Below, one piece after another: positions 9,295-18,691 of a stretch of 64,000 nucleotides of DNA (positions within the stretch are counted from its first letter, which is position 1; each line of letters starts with the position of its first letter). Made by a program: the position numbers and the translations under genes. The notes beneath the pieces are model-generated. The model was given only the letters and a program-made list of their open reading frames with translations, did no database searches and was not told the origin of the DNA. Location: the NCBI RefSeq assembly GCF_018687355.1, contig NZ_CP061288.1, positions 372,001-436,000 of the forward strand. The letters run 5' to 3'. The stretch comes from Polynucleobacter sp. VK25. GTDB taxonomy: Bacteria; Pseudomonadota; Gammaproteobacteria; Burkholderiales; Burkholderiaceae.

Positions 9295-10065
9295 CTAGGC
9301 CAATAGTAGAAATACTGTTGGCCTATTTTGTAGTGAGGCACAGGCAGCTTCATTCGGGTAGCGTTTGCGCCAATCTGCAATCGATAGTGTTGTGATCATT
9401 TCCGATGGCAGGCTAAGATCCACTCCAAGACAGAGCAAGCTTTGTGGCGCTAGCGAGTTGATGCAAGCCATCAGCATCGCAGTATTGCGATAGGGCGTCT
9501 CAATCCAAATTTGCGTTTGTTGTAATTTGCGAGACTCCACTTCTAATTGCTTTAGCTTAGCTGTGCGCTCATGTGTGTCATGAGGCAAGTAGCCCTGAAA
9601 TGCAAAGCGTTGACCGTTGAGTCCACTTGCCATTAGGCCTAACAAAATAGAGCTAGGGCCAATCAGTGGTTTTACTTTGGCGCCCAGCTTATGTGCTGCC
9701 AATACTAGCTCTGCCCCAGGGTCTGCAACACCAGGTACGCCTGCTTCAGACATCAATCCCATGTCATGTCCAGCAAGTAATGGTTTGAGTAAATCTGCGG
9801 GCTTTACGGAGTCACCATACTTGGCGTTACGTGCAGCACCACGCCATTCACTCATTTGCATTTCTTGAATAGTGCATACCAATGGAGAAACAGAGTCAAT
9901 TGCTTTTAATAGCGCCCGCGCTGTCTTGGCATCCTCAACAATCCAATGTTTTAACTTAGCGGATTGTGAAATCGTTTCAGATGGCAGCACCCAGGGTAAT
10001 TGTTCTACACGACCATCATCGCCCAATGTGTTGGGAACCAAATACAGAGTGCCGAGTGTGCTCAT
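9295..10065 (-). CDS. SAM-dependent methyltransferase, RsmI/tetrapyrrole methylase family
   Basis: 256 residues. The tetrapyrrole-methylase fold is indicated by LYLVPNTLGD at the N-terminus, the GLMSEAGVPGVADPGAELV loop and the GPSSILLGLMASGLNG segment. It resembles RsmI (16S rRNA C1402 2'-O-methyltransferase), but the N-terminus differs from canonical RsmI (LYLVATPIGN). It is more likely the related paralogue group often found next to maf, whose substrate is not settled. It converges with sppA, with no clear terminator in the 26 bases between them. Confidence 0.75.
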   Translation of the reverse strand: MSTLGTLYLVPNTLGDDGRVEQLPWVLPSETISQSAKLKHWIVEDAKTARALLKAIDSVSPLVCTIQEMQMSEWRGAARNAKYGDSVKPADLLKPLLAGHDMGLMSEAGVPGVADPGAELVLAAHKLGAKVKPLIGPSSILLGLMASGLNGQRFAFQGYLPHDTHERTAKLKQLEVESRKLQQTQIWIETPYRNTAMLMACINSLAPQSLLCLGVDLSLPSEMITTLSIADWRKRYPNEAACASLQNRPTVFLLLA

Positions 10066-10078
10066 GAATAACTTTTTC

Positions 10079-10675
10079 TTATTTCTTGGGTGGAATTACG
10101 AAACCAGCATCACGTAATAAGCCTGTTAAGGCAATCAGGGGTAAGCCAATTAAAGCGGTTGGGTCAGCACTCTTGATTGACTCTAGTAGGCTGATGCCAA
10201 GCCCTTCTGACTTGGCACTACCAGCGCAATCATAAGGTTCTTCAGCCATCAGGTAAGCCTCGAGAGCGCTGTCTGGAAGTTTGCGAAAGGTGACTTCAGT
10301 AGGAATGCATAACGTAGTTTGCGCTTCACCCTTCATCAAACACAGTGCTGTTTGAAAGGTTACAGTTTGACCACGCATGAGTTGTAGCTGCGCTAGTGCT
10401 CTTTCAAAATTTCCGGGTTTGCCAATCGCTGCGCCACAGAGATCCGCAACTTGATCAGAGCCAATCACCCAAGTATCTGGATGTTGTTTAGCAACCGCTG
10501 CTGCTTTGGCATGTGCTAGGCGTAGCGCTAAATCAAGGGTGCTCTCGCCAGTAAGTGGTGTTTCATCGACCTTCGGTGAAATGACTTCAAATGGAATACG
10601 CAGACGCTCTAATAGTTCGCGGCGGTATTGGGATGTAGATCCCAGGATTAGGGGTGGGTTTTGGAAACTACTCAT
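10079..10675 (-). CDS. maf: Maf-family nucleotide pyrophosphatase
   Basis: 198 residues from the chosen ATG. Maf proteins hydrolyse non-canonical nucleoside triphosphates. Signatures are LILGSTSQYRRELLERL at the N-terminus, KVDETPL, and the catalytic GSDQVAD segment. The YceF-type subgroup (7-methyl-GTP pyrophosphatase) is suggested by its position between the RsmI-like gene and yceD-rpmF-plsX, as in many proteobacteria. A longer form beginning at 10705 is open (10 more residues). The ATG at 10675 puts the conserved strand at the usual distance from the start, but neither start has a strong ribosome binding site. Confidence 0.9.
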   Translation of the reverse strand: MSSFQNPPLILGSTSQYRRELLERLRIPFEVISPKVDETPLTGESTLDLALRLAHAKAAAVAKQHPDTWVIGSDQVADLCGAAIGKPGNFERALAQLQLMRGQTVTFQTALCLMKGEAQTTLCIPTEVTFRKLPDSALEAYLMAEEPYDCAGSAKSEGLGISLLESIKSADPTALIGLPLIALTGLLRDAGFVIPPKK

Positions 10676-10718
10676 GGTGTTCTGTGCTTTCAAGTGCAGC
10701 TTCATTTAGACTGATGCT

Positions 10719-11294
10719 ATGAATCGTAATCAAGTTTTACCTCAAGTCGAACTATCTGCTGAGCCTAGCGCTTTAAAGAGGATAGATTTTTGTGCCCCTC
10801 AATCTTACAAAGGCGCAGGATTTCTTGGCATCCTAGACATGCCAAGAGTGGCAGAAGAGGCTTCGGCCGTCAGTCCAGGCGATGGCTTTCATTGGTCTGT
10901 GGAGACTTATTTTGAAGATTCTCCTGGAAGCGAGCCTCATCAAATTCTCGAATTAGGCCTAAAAGGGCGTCTAAACCTCATCTGCCAGCGTTGTTTGCAG
11001 GATTGTGCGGTTGATTTGGACGAAAAACGTCGATTTATTCTGGTTTTGACAGATTCTGAGGCCGATGAATACCCTCTTGAGGACGAGGAGCAAGAGCCCC
11101 TGGTCGTAAATCAACACTTCAACCTCCTGGAAACCATTGAGGATGAGGTTTTGCTGTCTTTGCCGCTGATTCCAAAACATCCCGATGGTTTTTGTGAGCC
11201 CCATGCATCCACCTTTGGGGATGGGGATGAGGAGGGGGCCTCAAATGAGCGGGAAAATCCCTTTAACATATTGAAAAATATGAAGAAAAACTGA
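10719..11294 (+). CDS. yceD: YceD/DUF177 family protein
   Basis: 191 residues. The DUF177 signature LNLICQRCLQDCAVDL lies near residues 88-103, with the expected CxxC pair. The C-terminal third is strongly acidic. In bacteria and plants this family is linked to 23S rRNA accumulation and large-subunit assembly, and it almost always sits before rpmF, as here. The final Asn codon and stop lie next to an 8-bp inverted repeat. Divergent from maf, with a short 43-base intergenic region that must hold the promoter. Confidence 0.88.
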   Translation: MNRNQVLPQVELSAEPSALKRIDFCAPQSYKGAGFLGILDMPRVAEEASAVSPGDGFHWSVETYFEDSPGSEPHQILELGLKGRLNLICQRCLQDCAVDLDEKRRFILVLTDSEADEYPLEDEEQEPLVVNQHFNLLETIEDEVLLSLPLIPKHPDGFCEPHASTFGDGDEEGASNERENPFNILKNMKKN

Positions 11295-11314
11295 AATCTG
11301 AGGTCTGATTTCAG
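11291..11314 (+). terminator. Hairpin over the yceD stop codon, weak terminator
   Basis: CTGAAATC (11291-11298) pairs perfectly with GATTTCAG (11307-11314) around an 8-base loop, and the yceD TGA stop lies inside the left arm. A T-rich tail (CTGTTGTTTT) follows, but it is not a clean T-run. It could partly terminate or cap the yceD message and separate it from rpmF. A TAGAAT element just upstream of rpmF, around 11371-11376, could then restart transcription. Confidence 0.4.
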
Positions 11315-11399
11315 CTGTTGTTTTAAGTATCTTTTGTCAATAAATCAAGCATTTAGGCGTATTTCCATGCTAGAATATCGCCTTGCTTAGGAGTTCAAT

Positions 11400-11579
11400 A
11401 TGGCCGTTCAACAAAACAAAAAATCACCTTCCAAACGTGGCATGCACCGTGCGCACGACTTCTTGACCGCACCTGCTACGGCTGTTGAAGCCACAACTGG
11501 TGAGGCTCATTTGCGCCACCACATTTCACCTAACGGCTACTATCGTGGTCGTAAAGTTGTTAAAACTAAAAACGACTAA
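11400..11579 (+). CDS. rpmF: 50S ribosomal protein L32
   Basis: 59 residues, beginning [20 protein letters not shown] and ending [11 protein letters not shown]. This matches proteobacterial L32, including the [14 protein letters not shown] core. It is the zinc-independent form, as there are no CxxC pairs. A good AGGAG ribosome binding site lies 6-7 bases before the ATG. It stands between yceD and plsX as in most gammaproteobacteria and betaproteobacteria, and an intrinsic terminator follows it before plsX. Confidence 0.97.
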   Translation: MAVQQNKKSPSKRGMHRAHDFLTAPATAVEATTGEAHLRHHISPNGYYRGRKVVKTKND

Positions 11580-11601
11580 TTTTTTAGTCTAAACAGATTG
11601 A

Positions 11602-11628
11602 AGCGGCTCCAGTAAAAGCCGCTTTTTT
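11602..11628 (+). terminator. Intrinsic terminator after rpmF
   Basis: GCGGCT (11603-11608) pairs with AGCCGC (11617-11622) around an 8-base loop and is followed directly by six Ts. It lies 35 bases before the plsX ATG, so plsX expression must come from read-through or from a promoter very close to it. It may set the ratio of L32 to the fatty-acid genes. Confidence 0.8.
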
Positions 11629-11662
11629 CTTGGATAAATCAATTGCAGCAATCAATGAGCTT

Positions 11663-12676
11663 ATGAGCGTTACTCTCGCTATTGATGCCATGGGCGGAGA
11701 TCATGGACTCGTCGTGACGGTTCCAGCTGCCTGTGATTTTTTAGAAAAACACTCTGATGTGAAGATTGCCCTTGTTGGCGATCCCGATTTAATCAAGCAA
11801 GCCTTGAGTAAATCCCCCAAAGCTCCTATGGAGCGCATTCAAATTATTCCTGCTAGTGAAGTTGTCTTGATGGATGATCCTATCGAGGTTGCCTTACGTC
11901 GCAAAAAAGATTCTTCCATGCGTGTTGCCATCGAACAAGTGAAAGAGGGCGCTGCTGATGCTGTGATCTCTTCTGGCAATACTGGCGCGCTCATGGCGAT
12001 TTCTCGCTATATTCTGAAAACACTGGATGGCGTTGATCGTCCTGCGATTGCTGCTGCTATCCCCAATGAACTTGGGCTCGGCACGACTATGTTGGATCTC
12101 GGAGCGAATGCCGACTGTGAGCCTATGCATTTAGTCCAGTTTGCCGAAATGGCTAATGTGATGGTGCAAGTGGTGGATGGCAAACAAAACCCTTCAATTG
12201 GCCTTCTTAATATTGGTGAAGAAGTGATCAAGGGTAATCAGGTAGTGAAGCAAACCGGTGAACTACTTCGTCAAACTGCTTTAAATTTTTATGGCAATGT
12301 AGAAGGCAATGATATTTTCAAAGGCACTACAGATATCGTGGTGTGCGATGGTTTCGTTGGTAACGCTGTTCTAAAAGGTAGCGAAGGTTTGGCAAAAATG
12401 ATGAGCGGATTGATTCGCCAAGAATTTAATCGCTCATGGCTTACCAAGTTAATGGCGATTTGCGCTATGGTGCCATTGCTGAGAGTTCGTAAGCGCGTTG
12501 ATCATCGTCGTTATAACGGCGCGGTATTGTTGGGTTTGCGTGGTTGCGTAATCAAGAGTCATGGTTCTGCTGATCGCTTTGCCTTTGGCTTTGCTTTAGA
12601 CCGCGCCTATGAAGCAGCTAAGAACCGCATGGTAGAGCGTATTGCTGCAGCGTTTGTGGTGGAGACAAAAGAATGA
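11663..12676 (+). CDS. plsX: Phosphate acyltransferase PlsX
   Basis: 337 residues from the chosen ATG. PlsX makes acyl-phosphate from acyl-ACP for phospholipid synthesis. Key blocks are [12 protein letters not shown] at the N-terminus, [16 protein letters not shown] and the [14 protein letters not shown] motif. A longer frame from TTG at 11630 is open, but it starts within the downstream flank of the rpmF terminator. The ATG at 11663 gives the usual family N-terminus. Its stop overlaps the fabH start by 4 bases. Confidence 0.95.
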   Translation: MSVTLAIDAMGGDHGLVVTVPAACDFLEKHSDVKIALVGDPDLIKQALSKSPKAPMERIQIIPASEVVLMDDPIEVALRRKKDSSMRVAIEQVKEGAADAVISSGNTGALMAISRYILKTLDGVDRPAIAAAIPNELGLGTTMLDLGANADCEPMHLVQFAEMANVMVQVVDGKQNPSIGLLNIGEEVIKGNQVVKQTGELLRQTALNFYGNVEGNDIFKGTTDIVVCDGFVGNAVLKGSEGLAKMMSGLIRQEFNRSWLTKLMAICAMVPLLRVRKRVDHRRYNGAVLLGLRGCVIKSHGSADRFAFGFALDRAYEAAKNRMVERIAAAFVVETKE

Positions 12677-13659
12677 GTATCTTTGCAAGAGTGGCCGGTA
12701 CTGGTAGTTATCTTCCCGAGTTGCGCCTAACCAACCAGGATTTAGTTGAGCGTCTCGCCAAAACTGGCTTAGAGACCAGCGATGAGTGGATTAAAACACG
12801 TAGTGGTATTTCTGCGCGTCACTTCGCGGCTCAGAATGAGTTGACGAGTGATCTAGCAGTGAAGGCTTCACAAGCTGCATTAGATAGCGCAGGCATTACC
12901 TCTGAAGATTTAGATCTGATTATTTTGGCTACGTCTACGCCAGACCATTTAGGTGGCTTTCCAAGTACGGCTTGTGTAGTGCAAGACAAATTAGGCGCAC
13001 ATACTGCTTGTGCAGCTTTCGATGTGCAAGCAGTATGTGCTGGCTTTACTTATGCACTTGCTATTGCAGATGCGTTTATTCGTTCTGGTTCATACAAAAA
13101 AGTATTAGTGATTGGTGCTGAGACCTTCTCACGCATCCTCAATTTTCAAGATCGCGGAACTTGCGTCTTATTTGGCGATGGTGCTGGAGCTGTCGTGCTC
13201 GAGGCCTCTAAAGAAGCAGGCATTTTATCTACTGCACTTCATGCTGATGGTAGTCAGCGCGATATTTTGTGCGTTCCTGGGCGTGCTGGGAATGGTGAAG
13301 TGCATGGCTCACCATTCATGACCATGGACGGTCCCGCTGTCTTTAAGCTTGCTGTCAAAGTCTTAGAGCAAGTCGCACATGAGGTGCTTGAAAAAGCGAA
13401 TCTCAAGCCTGAGCAAATCGATTGGTTAGTGCCGCATCAAGCCAACATTCGCATTATGGAAGGCACAGCCAAAAAGATGGGCATGTCCATGGATAAGGTA
13501 ATTGTTACCGTTCATGAGCATGGCAATACCTCAGCTGCCTCTATTCCATTGGCACTGGATTCTGGAGTGCGCTCTGGACAAATCAAGCGTGGTCAACATC
13601 TTTTGTTAGAGGGTGTTGGTGGTGGTTTCGCTTGGGGCGCGGTTGCCATTAAATATTAA
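12673..13659 (+). CDS. fabH: 3-oxoacyl-ACP synthase III (FabH)
   Basis: 328 residues. FabH condenses acetyl-CoA with malonyl-ACP to start fatty-acid synthesis. The catalytic triad is visible: Cys122 in [12 protein letters not shown], His in [11 protein letters not shown], and Asn in [10 protein letters not shown]. The C-terminal glycine-rich [10 protein letters not shown] is typical. The 4-base overlap with plsX indicates translational coupling. A 59-base gap separates it from fabD. Confidence 0.97.
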   Translation: MSIFARVAGTGSYLPELRLTNQDLVERLAKTGLETSDEWIKTRSGISARHFAAQNELTSDLAVKASQAALDSAGITSEDLDLIILATSTPDHLGGFPSTACVVQDKLGAHTACAAFDVQAVCAGFTYALAIADAFIRSGSYKKVLVIGAETFSRILNFQDRGTCVLFGDGAGAVVLEASKEAGILSTALHADGSQRDILCVPGRAGNGEVHGSPFMTMDGPAVFKLAVKVLEQVAHEVLEKANLKPEQIDWLVPHQANIRIMEGTAKKMGMSMDKVIVTVHEHGNTSAASIPLALDSGVRSGQIKRGQHLLLEGVGGGFAWGAVAIKY

Positions 13660-13718
13660 GAACAGTTCACCTCTTATTTATCCATCTCTTTAATTTCTTT
13701 CACTAGCGAATTAATCAC

Positions 13719-14654
13719 ATGACATTTGCATTTGTATTCCCAGGTCAAGGCTCTCAATCTGTCGGTATGCTCAACTCTATTTCTGAGCGTCCAGAAGTAC
13801 GTGCAACATTACAAGAGGCTTCCGAAGCCCTGGGTGAAAATGTTGCAAAGCTCATTGCTGAAGGCCCTGCAGAGGCTTTGTCATTAACTACCAATACGCA
13901 GCCTGTGATGTTGACTGCTGCTGTGGCTTTTTATCGCGCCTGGTTAGCTGCGGGTGGTCCCGCCCCTAAGGTGATGGCTGGTCATAGTCTTGGCGAGTAC
14001 TCTGCATTGGTGGCTTCTGGCGTGATTGCTTTTAAGGATGCAGTGCCTTTAGTGCGTTTCCGTGCTGAAGCGATGCAAAGTGCTGTGCCAGTGGGTACTG
14101 GCGGTATGGCGGCTATTCTAGGTTTAGATGATGCAGCCGTGATTCAGGTTTGTGCTGAAGCTAGTGCAGCATCTGGTGGTGTAGTTGAAGCTGTGAATTT
14201 CAATGCCCCCGGTCAAGTGGTCATTGCGGGCGCAAGTGATGCTGTTACCAAAGCATGCGAGTTATTAAAAGCAGCTGGCGCTAAACGTGCATTGCCATTG
14301 CCAGTATCTGCACCATTTCATTCTTCTTTGTTGCAACCCGCCTCTGAAAAACTCAAAGGCTACTTGGCTAATATTGAATTTAAGGTCCCCAGTATTTCCG
14401 TGATTAATAACGTGGATGTTGAAATCTTGAATGACCCTGCAGCAATTAAAGATGCATTGGTGCGTCAAGCTGCTAAGCCGGTACGCTGGCAAGAAACTAT
14501 TCAGGCCATGGCCTCTCAAGGTATCACTCAAGTGGTGGAGTGCGGTCCTGGCAAAGTATTGGCGGGCCTTACTAAGCGCATTAATGATCAAGTTACTGGT
14601 GTGCCAGTATTTGACGAAGCTAGCTTGAATGAAGTTCTGGCAAGCTTCAAATAA
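13719..14654 (+). CDS. fabD: Malonyl-CoA-ACP transacylase (FabD)
   Basis: 311 residues. FabD transfers the malonyl group from CoA to ACP. It begins with FVFPGQGSQSVGM, has the nucleophile serine in AGHSLGEYSALV (about residue 91), and the active-site His in VSAPFHSSLLQ (about residue 201). Length is normal. It sits in the fabH-fabD-fabG-acpP-fabF order usual for this group. Confidence 0.97.
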   Translation: MTFAFVFPGQGSQSVGMLNSISERPEVRATLQEASEALGENVAKLIAEGPAEALSLTTNTQPVMLTAAVAFYRAWLAAGGPAPKVMAGHSLGEYSALVASGVIAFKDAVPLVRFRAEAMQSAVPVGTGGMAAILGLDDAAVIQVCAEASAASGGVVEAVNFNAPGQVVIAGASDAVTKACELLKAAGAKRALPLPVSAPFHSSLLQPASEKLKGYLANIEFKVPSISVINNVDVEILNDPAAIKDALVRQAAKPVRWQETIQAMASQGITQVVECGPGKVLAGLTKRINDQVTGVPVFDEASLNEVLASFK

Positions 14655-14702
14655 AATCGATAAATAAAATACAAGAAGTATTTAAAACAGCGGAAGACAA
14701 AT

Positions 14703-15446
14703 ATGAATCTCGACTTAAGCGGACAAATTGCCTTAGTAACTGGTGCCTCACGTGGAATCGGTCAAGCAATTGCAGACGAGTTAGTGAAGTGCGGCGCTAA
14801 GGTGATTGGCACTGCTACCTCAGAGAGTGGTGCTAGAGCGATTGATGAGCGTTTGAAGGCTTCGGGCGGCGCCGGTAAGGTATTGAACGTAACCGCGCCA
14901 AATGCTTGTGAAGAAATTATTGATTTGATCGTAAAAGAGTATGGCGGCATTAATATTTTGGTAAATAACGCGGGTATCACGCGTGATAACTTGTCAATGC
15001 GCATGAAGTCTGATGAATGGACTGACGTGATTGATACCAACCTCAGTTCAGTTTTTCGCCTGTCTCAAGCGGTGATGCGTCCAATGATGAAAGCACGTAG
15101 TGGCCGCATTATTAATATCACTTCTATTGTTGGTCATATGGGCAATCCTGGACAGGCAAATTACGCTGCTGCAAAAGCGGGCGTTTCTGGAATGACTCGT
15201 GCCTTAGCTCGTGAAATTGGCAGTCGAAATATCACTGTCAATTGCGTGGCCCCTGGATTTATCGATACCGATATGACCCGTGCTTTGAGTGAAGAGCAGC
15301 AAAATGCCCTAAAAGTGAACATTCCTTTGGCTAGATTGGGTAGCCCAGAGGATGTGGCCCAGGCAGTGGCATTTTTAGCCTCTCCGGCTGCTGGTTACAT
15401 TACGGGTAACACCCTACACGTCAATGGCGGACTCTATTTAGCCTAA
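14703..15446 (+). CDS. fabG: 3-oxoacyl-ACP reductase (FabG)
   Basis: 247 residues, short-chain dehydrogenase. The NADPH motif TGASRGIG is at 13-20, NNAG is near 88, and the catalytic Ser, Tyr and Lys fall in INITSIVG and NYAAAKAG. The C-terminus [11 protein letters not shown] fits FabG. It catalyses the first reduction of the elongation cycle. A GGAAG ribosome binding site is 7-8 bases upstream. Confidence 0.97.
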   Translation: MNLDLSGQIALVTGASRGIGQAIADELVKCGAKVIGTATSESGARAIDERLKASGGAGKVLNVTAPNACEEIIDLIVKEYGGINILVNNAGITRDNLSMRMKSDEWTDVIDTNLSSVFRLSQAVMRPMMKARSGRIINITSIVGHMGNPGQANYAAAKAGVSGMTRALAREIGSRNITVNCVAPGFIDTDMTRALSEEQQNALKVNIPLARLGSPEDVAQAVAFLASPAAGYITGNTLHVNGGLYLA

Positions 15447-15481
15447 CGGCAAAGCAAGGATTTGGTCATTTTTAGGCGAAT

Positions 15482-15510
15482 TTGCTAATTCGGTCCGCCA
15501 AACTGATAAA
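15482..15510 (+). promoter_or_regulatory. Candidate acpP promoter
   Basis: TTGCTA (15482-15487) and GATAAA (15505-15510) are 17 bases apart, which would start a transcript near 15517, about 30 bases before acpP. E. coli acpP also has its own promoter because the carrier protein is needed in large amounts. Evidence here is only the match and spacing. Confidence 0.35.
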
Positions 15511-15546
15511 ATCCTTTCATCGTTTTTACAACCCCTGGGGAAATTA

Positions 15547-15786
15547 ATGGACAACATCGAACAACGCGTTAAGAAAATCGTCGCTGAGCAATTAGGCGTC
15601 GCAGAAGGAGATATTAAGAATGAATCTTCTTTCGTGAACGACTTGGGCGCTGACTCTCTTGACACTGTTGAACTGGTTATGGCTTTAGAAGATGAATTCG
15701 GCATCGAAATTCCTGATGAGGAAGCTGAAAAGATCACTACAGTTCAGCTCGCGATCGACTTCGCTCAATCTAAAGCTCAGGGTTAA
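15547..15786 (+). CDS. acpP: Acyl carrier protein
   Basis: 79 residues, acidic. The phosphopantetheine attachment site is Ser37 in [20 protein letters not shown]. It carries the growing acyl chain for the Fab enzymes encoded on both sides. The modifying enzyme, AcpS, is encoded at 24563-24955. Confidence 0.98.
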   Translation: MDNIEQRVKKIVAEQLGVAEGDIKNESSFVNDLGADSLDTVELVMALEDEFGIEIPDEEAEKITTVQLAIDFAQSKAQG

Positions 15787-15807
15787 TTCCCTAGCTTAGG
15801 TACTACT

Positions 15808-17055
15808 GTGTCAGTATCAAATGGCCGACGCCGGGTAGTTGTTACCGGCCTTGGCCTCATCTCACCTGTTGGTAATTCAGTTGATGTAGCTTGGTCTAAT
15901 TTGCTCGCGGGCAAATCTGGCATTGCTACCATCACTAAGTTTGACCACACTCCGCTTAGCGTTCATTTCGCTGGAGAGGTGAAAGATTTCAATGTTGAAG
16001 AATATGTTTCTGCCAAAGAAGCGCGTCACATGGATACTTTTATCCATTACGGCATCGCTGCTGGCACGCAAGCTATTCGAGATAGTGGTTTAGAGATTAC
16101 AGAGCAAAACGCTGAGCGCGTTGGCGTCATGGTTGGCTCCGGTATTGGCGGCCTGCCGATGATTGAAGAAACAGGTGCTGAGTTATTGGCTCGCGGCCCA
16201 CGTCGCATCTCACCATTCTTTGTTCCGGGCTCAATCATCAATATGATTTCTGGGCACCTCAGCATCTTGTTTGGCCTTAAAGGCCCAAACGTTGCTGCGG
16301 TCACTGCTTGTACAACTGGTTTACATAGCATCGGTTTGGCTGCACGTTTAATTCAGTATGGTGATGCGGATGTAATGGTTGCCGGTGGTGCTGAATCCAC
16401 GATCTCTGCTTTGGGTGTTGGCGGCTTTGCTTCTGCAAGAGCGTTATCTACTCGCAATGATGATCCCGCAACTGCATCACGTCCTTGGGATAAAGACCGC
16501 GATGGTTTTGTTCTCGGTGAGGGTGCTGGCGTAGTAGTGCTTGAAGAATACGAACATGCTAAAGCTCGCGGCGCAAAAATCTATTGCGAACTCCTTGGCT
16601 TTGGCATGAGTGGTGATGCGTATCACATGACCGCTCCAAATATGGATGGTCCACGCCGTTGCATGGTCAATGCAATGCGTGATGCAGGCTTGAATGCTGA
16701 TCAAATTCAATATATCAATGCTCACGGTACTTCTACGCCGTTGGGTGACAAGAATGAAACTGGCGCTATTAAGGCCGCTCTTGGCGACCACGCTAAGAAG
16801 ACCTTGATCAATTCCACCAAGTCTATGACAGGTCACCTTTTGGGTGGTGCTGGTGGTTTGGAGTCCGTTTTCACGATTTTGGCTCTTCATAACCAAAAAT
16901 CGCCACCTACGATCAATATCTTCAATCAAGACCCTGAGTGTGACTTGGACTACTGCGCCAACACCGCTAGGGATGTGAAGATTGACCATGCAGTCAAAAA
17001 CAATTTTGGCTTTGGGGGTACTAACGGTACCTTGATTTTTGGCAAACTGACCTAA
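15808..17055 (+). CDS. fabF: 3-oxoacyl-ACP synthase II (FabF)
   Basis: 415 residues. The elongating condensing enzyme: Cys168 in [12 protein letters not shown], His in [11 protein letters not shown], His in [11 protein letters not shown], and the terminal NNFGFGGTN motif. The start is GTG at 15808, which gives the usual [14 protein letters not shown]-terminus after a short leader. It closes the fatty-acid block. In Burkholderia and Ralstonia the genes that follow are rpoE-rseA-rseB-mucD. Here the protease gene follows directly. Confidence 0.97.
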   Translation: MSVSNGRRRVVVTGLGLISPVGNSVDVAWSNLLAGKSGIATITKFDHTPLSVHFAGEVKDFNVEEYVSAKEARHMDTFIHYGIAAGTQAIRDSGLEITEQNAERVGVMVGSGIGGLPMIEETGAELLARGPRRISPFFVPGSIINMISGHLSILFGLKGPNVAAVTACTTGLHSIGLAARLIQYGDADVMVAGGAESTISALGVGGFASARALSTRNDDPATASRPWDKDRDGFVLGEGAGVVVLEEYEHAKARGAKIYCELLGFGMSGDAYHMTAPNMDGPRRCMVNAMRDAGLNADQIQYINAHGTSTPLGDKNETGAIKAALGDHAKKTLINSTKSMTGHLLGGAGGLESVFTILALHNQKSPPTINIFNQDPECDLDYCANTARDVKIDHAVKNNFGFGGTNGTLIFGKLT

Positions 17056-17105
17056 TATTCTAATTATCTTCATTGTTGGTCTTTACCAAGTAGGTCTATA
17101 GCATT

Positions 17106-18554
17106 ATGAAAAAGTACTTAATTGCGCTCATGGCTATTTTTAGTCTTGGGCAACTGACGTTCATCTCAACAGCTTCTGCTCAAAATCCGCGGGTGACCAT
17201 TCCTGACTTTGCAGATTTGGTTGAACGCGCTAGTCCAGCCGTTGTGAATATTCGCACTACTGAAAAAGTAGTAGTGCAGCAGGCTCAAGGTGGGATACCT
17301 GGAATGCCTGAAGATCAAGCTGAATTTTTTCGTCGCTTCTTTGGCGTGCCTATTCCTGGTATGCCGAATGGACCTAAGCAGGCGCAACCAAATCCTGGTA
17401 AGCCACAAGAGGCAGATCGAGGCGTGGGCTCTGGATTCATTATTGAATCTAATGGATTAATTTTGACTAACGCGCACGTCGTTGAAGGTGCCACTACTAT
17501 TTATGTGACCTTAACTGATAAGCGTGAGTTCAAAGCAAAGTTGCTGGGTATGGATAAACGTACTGACGTAGCGGTTGTCAAAATTGAAGCGCGTGATTTA
17601 CCAAAGTTGCCCTTAGGCGATTCATCTAGGGTGCGAGTTGGTGAATGGGTTCTGGCAATTGGTTCTCCATTTGGCCTTGAGAACACGGTCACAGCAGGTA
17701 TCGTCTCAGCCAAGAGTCGCGACACTGGCGACTATTTACCCTTTATCCAGACAGACGTTGCGGTGAATCCAGGTAACTCTGGTGGCCCACTCTTAAATAC
17801 CGCTGGTCAAGTGATCGGCATCAACTCTCAAATCTTTAGTCGCTCTGGCGGCTACATGGGAATTTCATTTGCAATTCCGATTGATGAGGCAATGCGTGTT
17901 GCAGATCAGTTGCGTACCAATGGCAAGATGACTCGTGGCCGCATTGGCGTTGCCTTGGGTGAGATGACCAAGGAAGTGGCTGAGAGTTTGGGTTTGGGTA
18001 AACCACGTGGAGCTTATGTTCGTAACGTTGAACCGGGTGGTCCCGCGGCTGCTGGTGGAATTGAAGCAGGCGATGTGATTCTGAGCTTCAATGGCAAAGA
18101 TATTTCTAAGTCCACCGATTTGCCTAGAGTCGTTGGTGAAACCAAGCCAGGTACTTCTGTGCCTGTGCAAGTTTGGCGTAAGGGTGGAGCTCGCGATTTA
18201 AATGTTACTGTCACGGATACTGAATCTACTCAGGCGGCCATCAAGAAGCCGGATACACCCGCAGCAAATAGCAGTAGTGCGAACACCCTCGGTGTTAGCG
18301 TCAGCGAACTTTCAGATGCCAAAAAGAAGGATTTAAATATCAAGGGTGGGGTTGAGGTTACCGGTTTAGGTGATGGCCCCCTGGCTAAAGTCGGAATTCG
18401 ACCTGGAGACGTCATTATTCGGGTTGCAGATGCTGATATTACGAGTGTTAAGCAGTTTGAGGCGCTGGTGAAGGGTTTGGACGCCAATAAGGCTGTTCCG
18501 GTCTTTATTCGCCGTGCTGACAGCACTTTGGTAGTCCCTGTAAGGCCTAAATAA
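17106..18554 (+). CDS. mucD: Periplasmic serine protease, DegQ/MucD type (Do family)
   Basis: 482 residues. A signal peptide covers residues 1-25 (cleavage after TASA). The chymotrypsin-like domain carries His124 (LTNAHVVEG), Asp154 (RTDVAVVKI) and Ser225 (NPGNSGGPL). Two PDZ domains follow, at about 275-365 and 390-480. It degrades or refolds damaged periplasmic proteins. In related genomes mucD is the last gene of the rpoE sigma-E operon; no sigma factor or anti-sigma genes precede it here. MucD, DegQ and DegP cannot be told apart from sequence alone. I choose the name by position. Confidence 0.9.
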   Translation: MKKYLIALMAIFSLGQLTFISTASAQNPRVTIPDFADLVERASPAVVNIRTTEKVVVQQAQGGIPGMPEDQAEFFRRFFGVPIPGMPNGPKQAQPNPGKPQEADRGVGSGFIIESNGLILTNAHVVEGATTIYVTLTDKREFKAKLLGMDKRTDVAVVKIEARDLPKLPLGDSSRVRVGEWVLAIGSPFGLENTVTAGIVSAKSRDTGDYLPFIQTDVAVNPGNSGGPLLNTAGQVIGINSQIFSRSGGYMGISFAIPIDEAMRVADQLRTNGKMTRGRIGVALGEMTKEVAESLGLGKPRGAYVRNVEPGGPAAAGGIEAGDVILSFNGKDISKSTDLPRVVGETKPGTSVPVQVWRKGGARDLNVTVTDTESTQAAIKKPDTPAANSSSANTLGVSVSELSDAKKKDLNIKGGVEVTGLGDGPLAKVGIRPGDVIIRVADADITSVKQFEALVKGLDANKAVPVFIRRADSTLVVPVRPK

Positions 18555-18574
18555 CCCTATTTTGGGCCTAAAAA

Positions 18575-18605
18575 TGGGGTTTGGCGCCTTTTGGGCGCCA
18601 CCCCA
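18575..18605 (+). terminator. Strong GC hairpin between mucD and lepA
   Basis: TGGGG (18575-18579) pairs with CCCCA (18601-18605), and inside it TGGCGCC (18582-18588) pairs with GGCGCCA (18594-18600), with a two-T bulge and a 5-base loop. There is no T-run after it on the plus strand, so it is not a classic terminator. It may stabilise the mucD 3' end or cause pausing before lepA. Confidence 0.45.
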
Positions 18606-18691
18606 TTACAATCACTTTAAGACGACTTTTTGCAGCGCATCATCGTGGTGCGTTCTGACAAGGCGTTTTTTGAATGACCTATTAAGACGCT

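Noticed and set aside
13660..13718. Possible FadR or FapR-type operator between fabH and fabD
   Set aside because: No palindrome or known binding pattern could be seen in these 59 bases.
16477..17073. 198-codon frame antisense to fabF
   Set aside because: fabF on the plus strand is complete with all catalytic residues; the antisense product has no family features.
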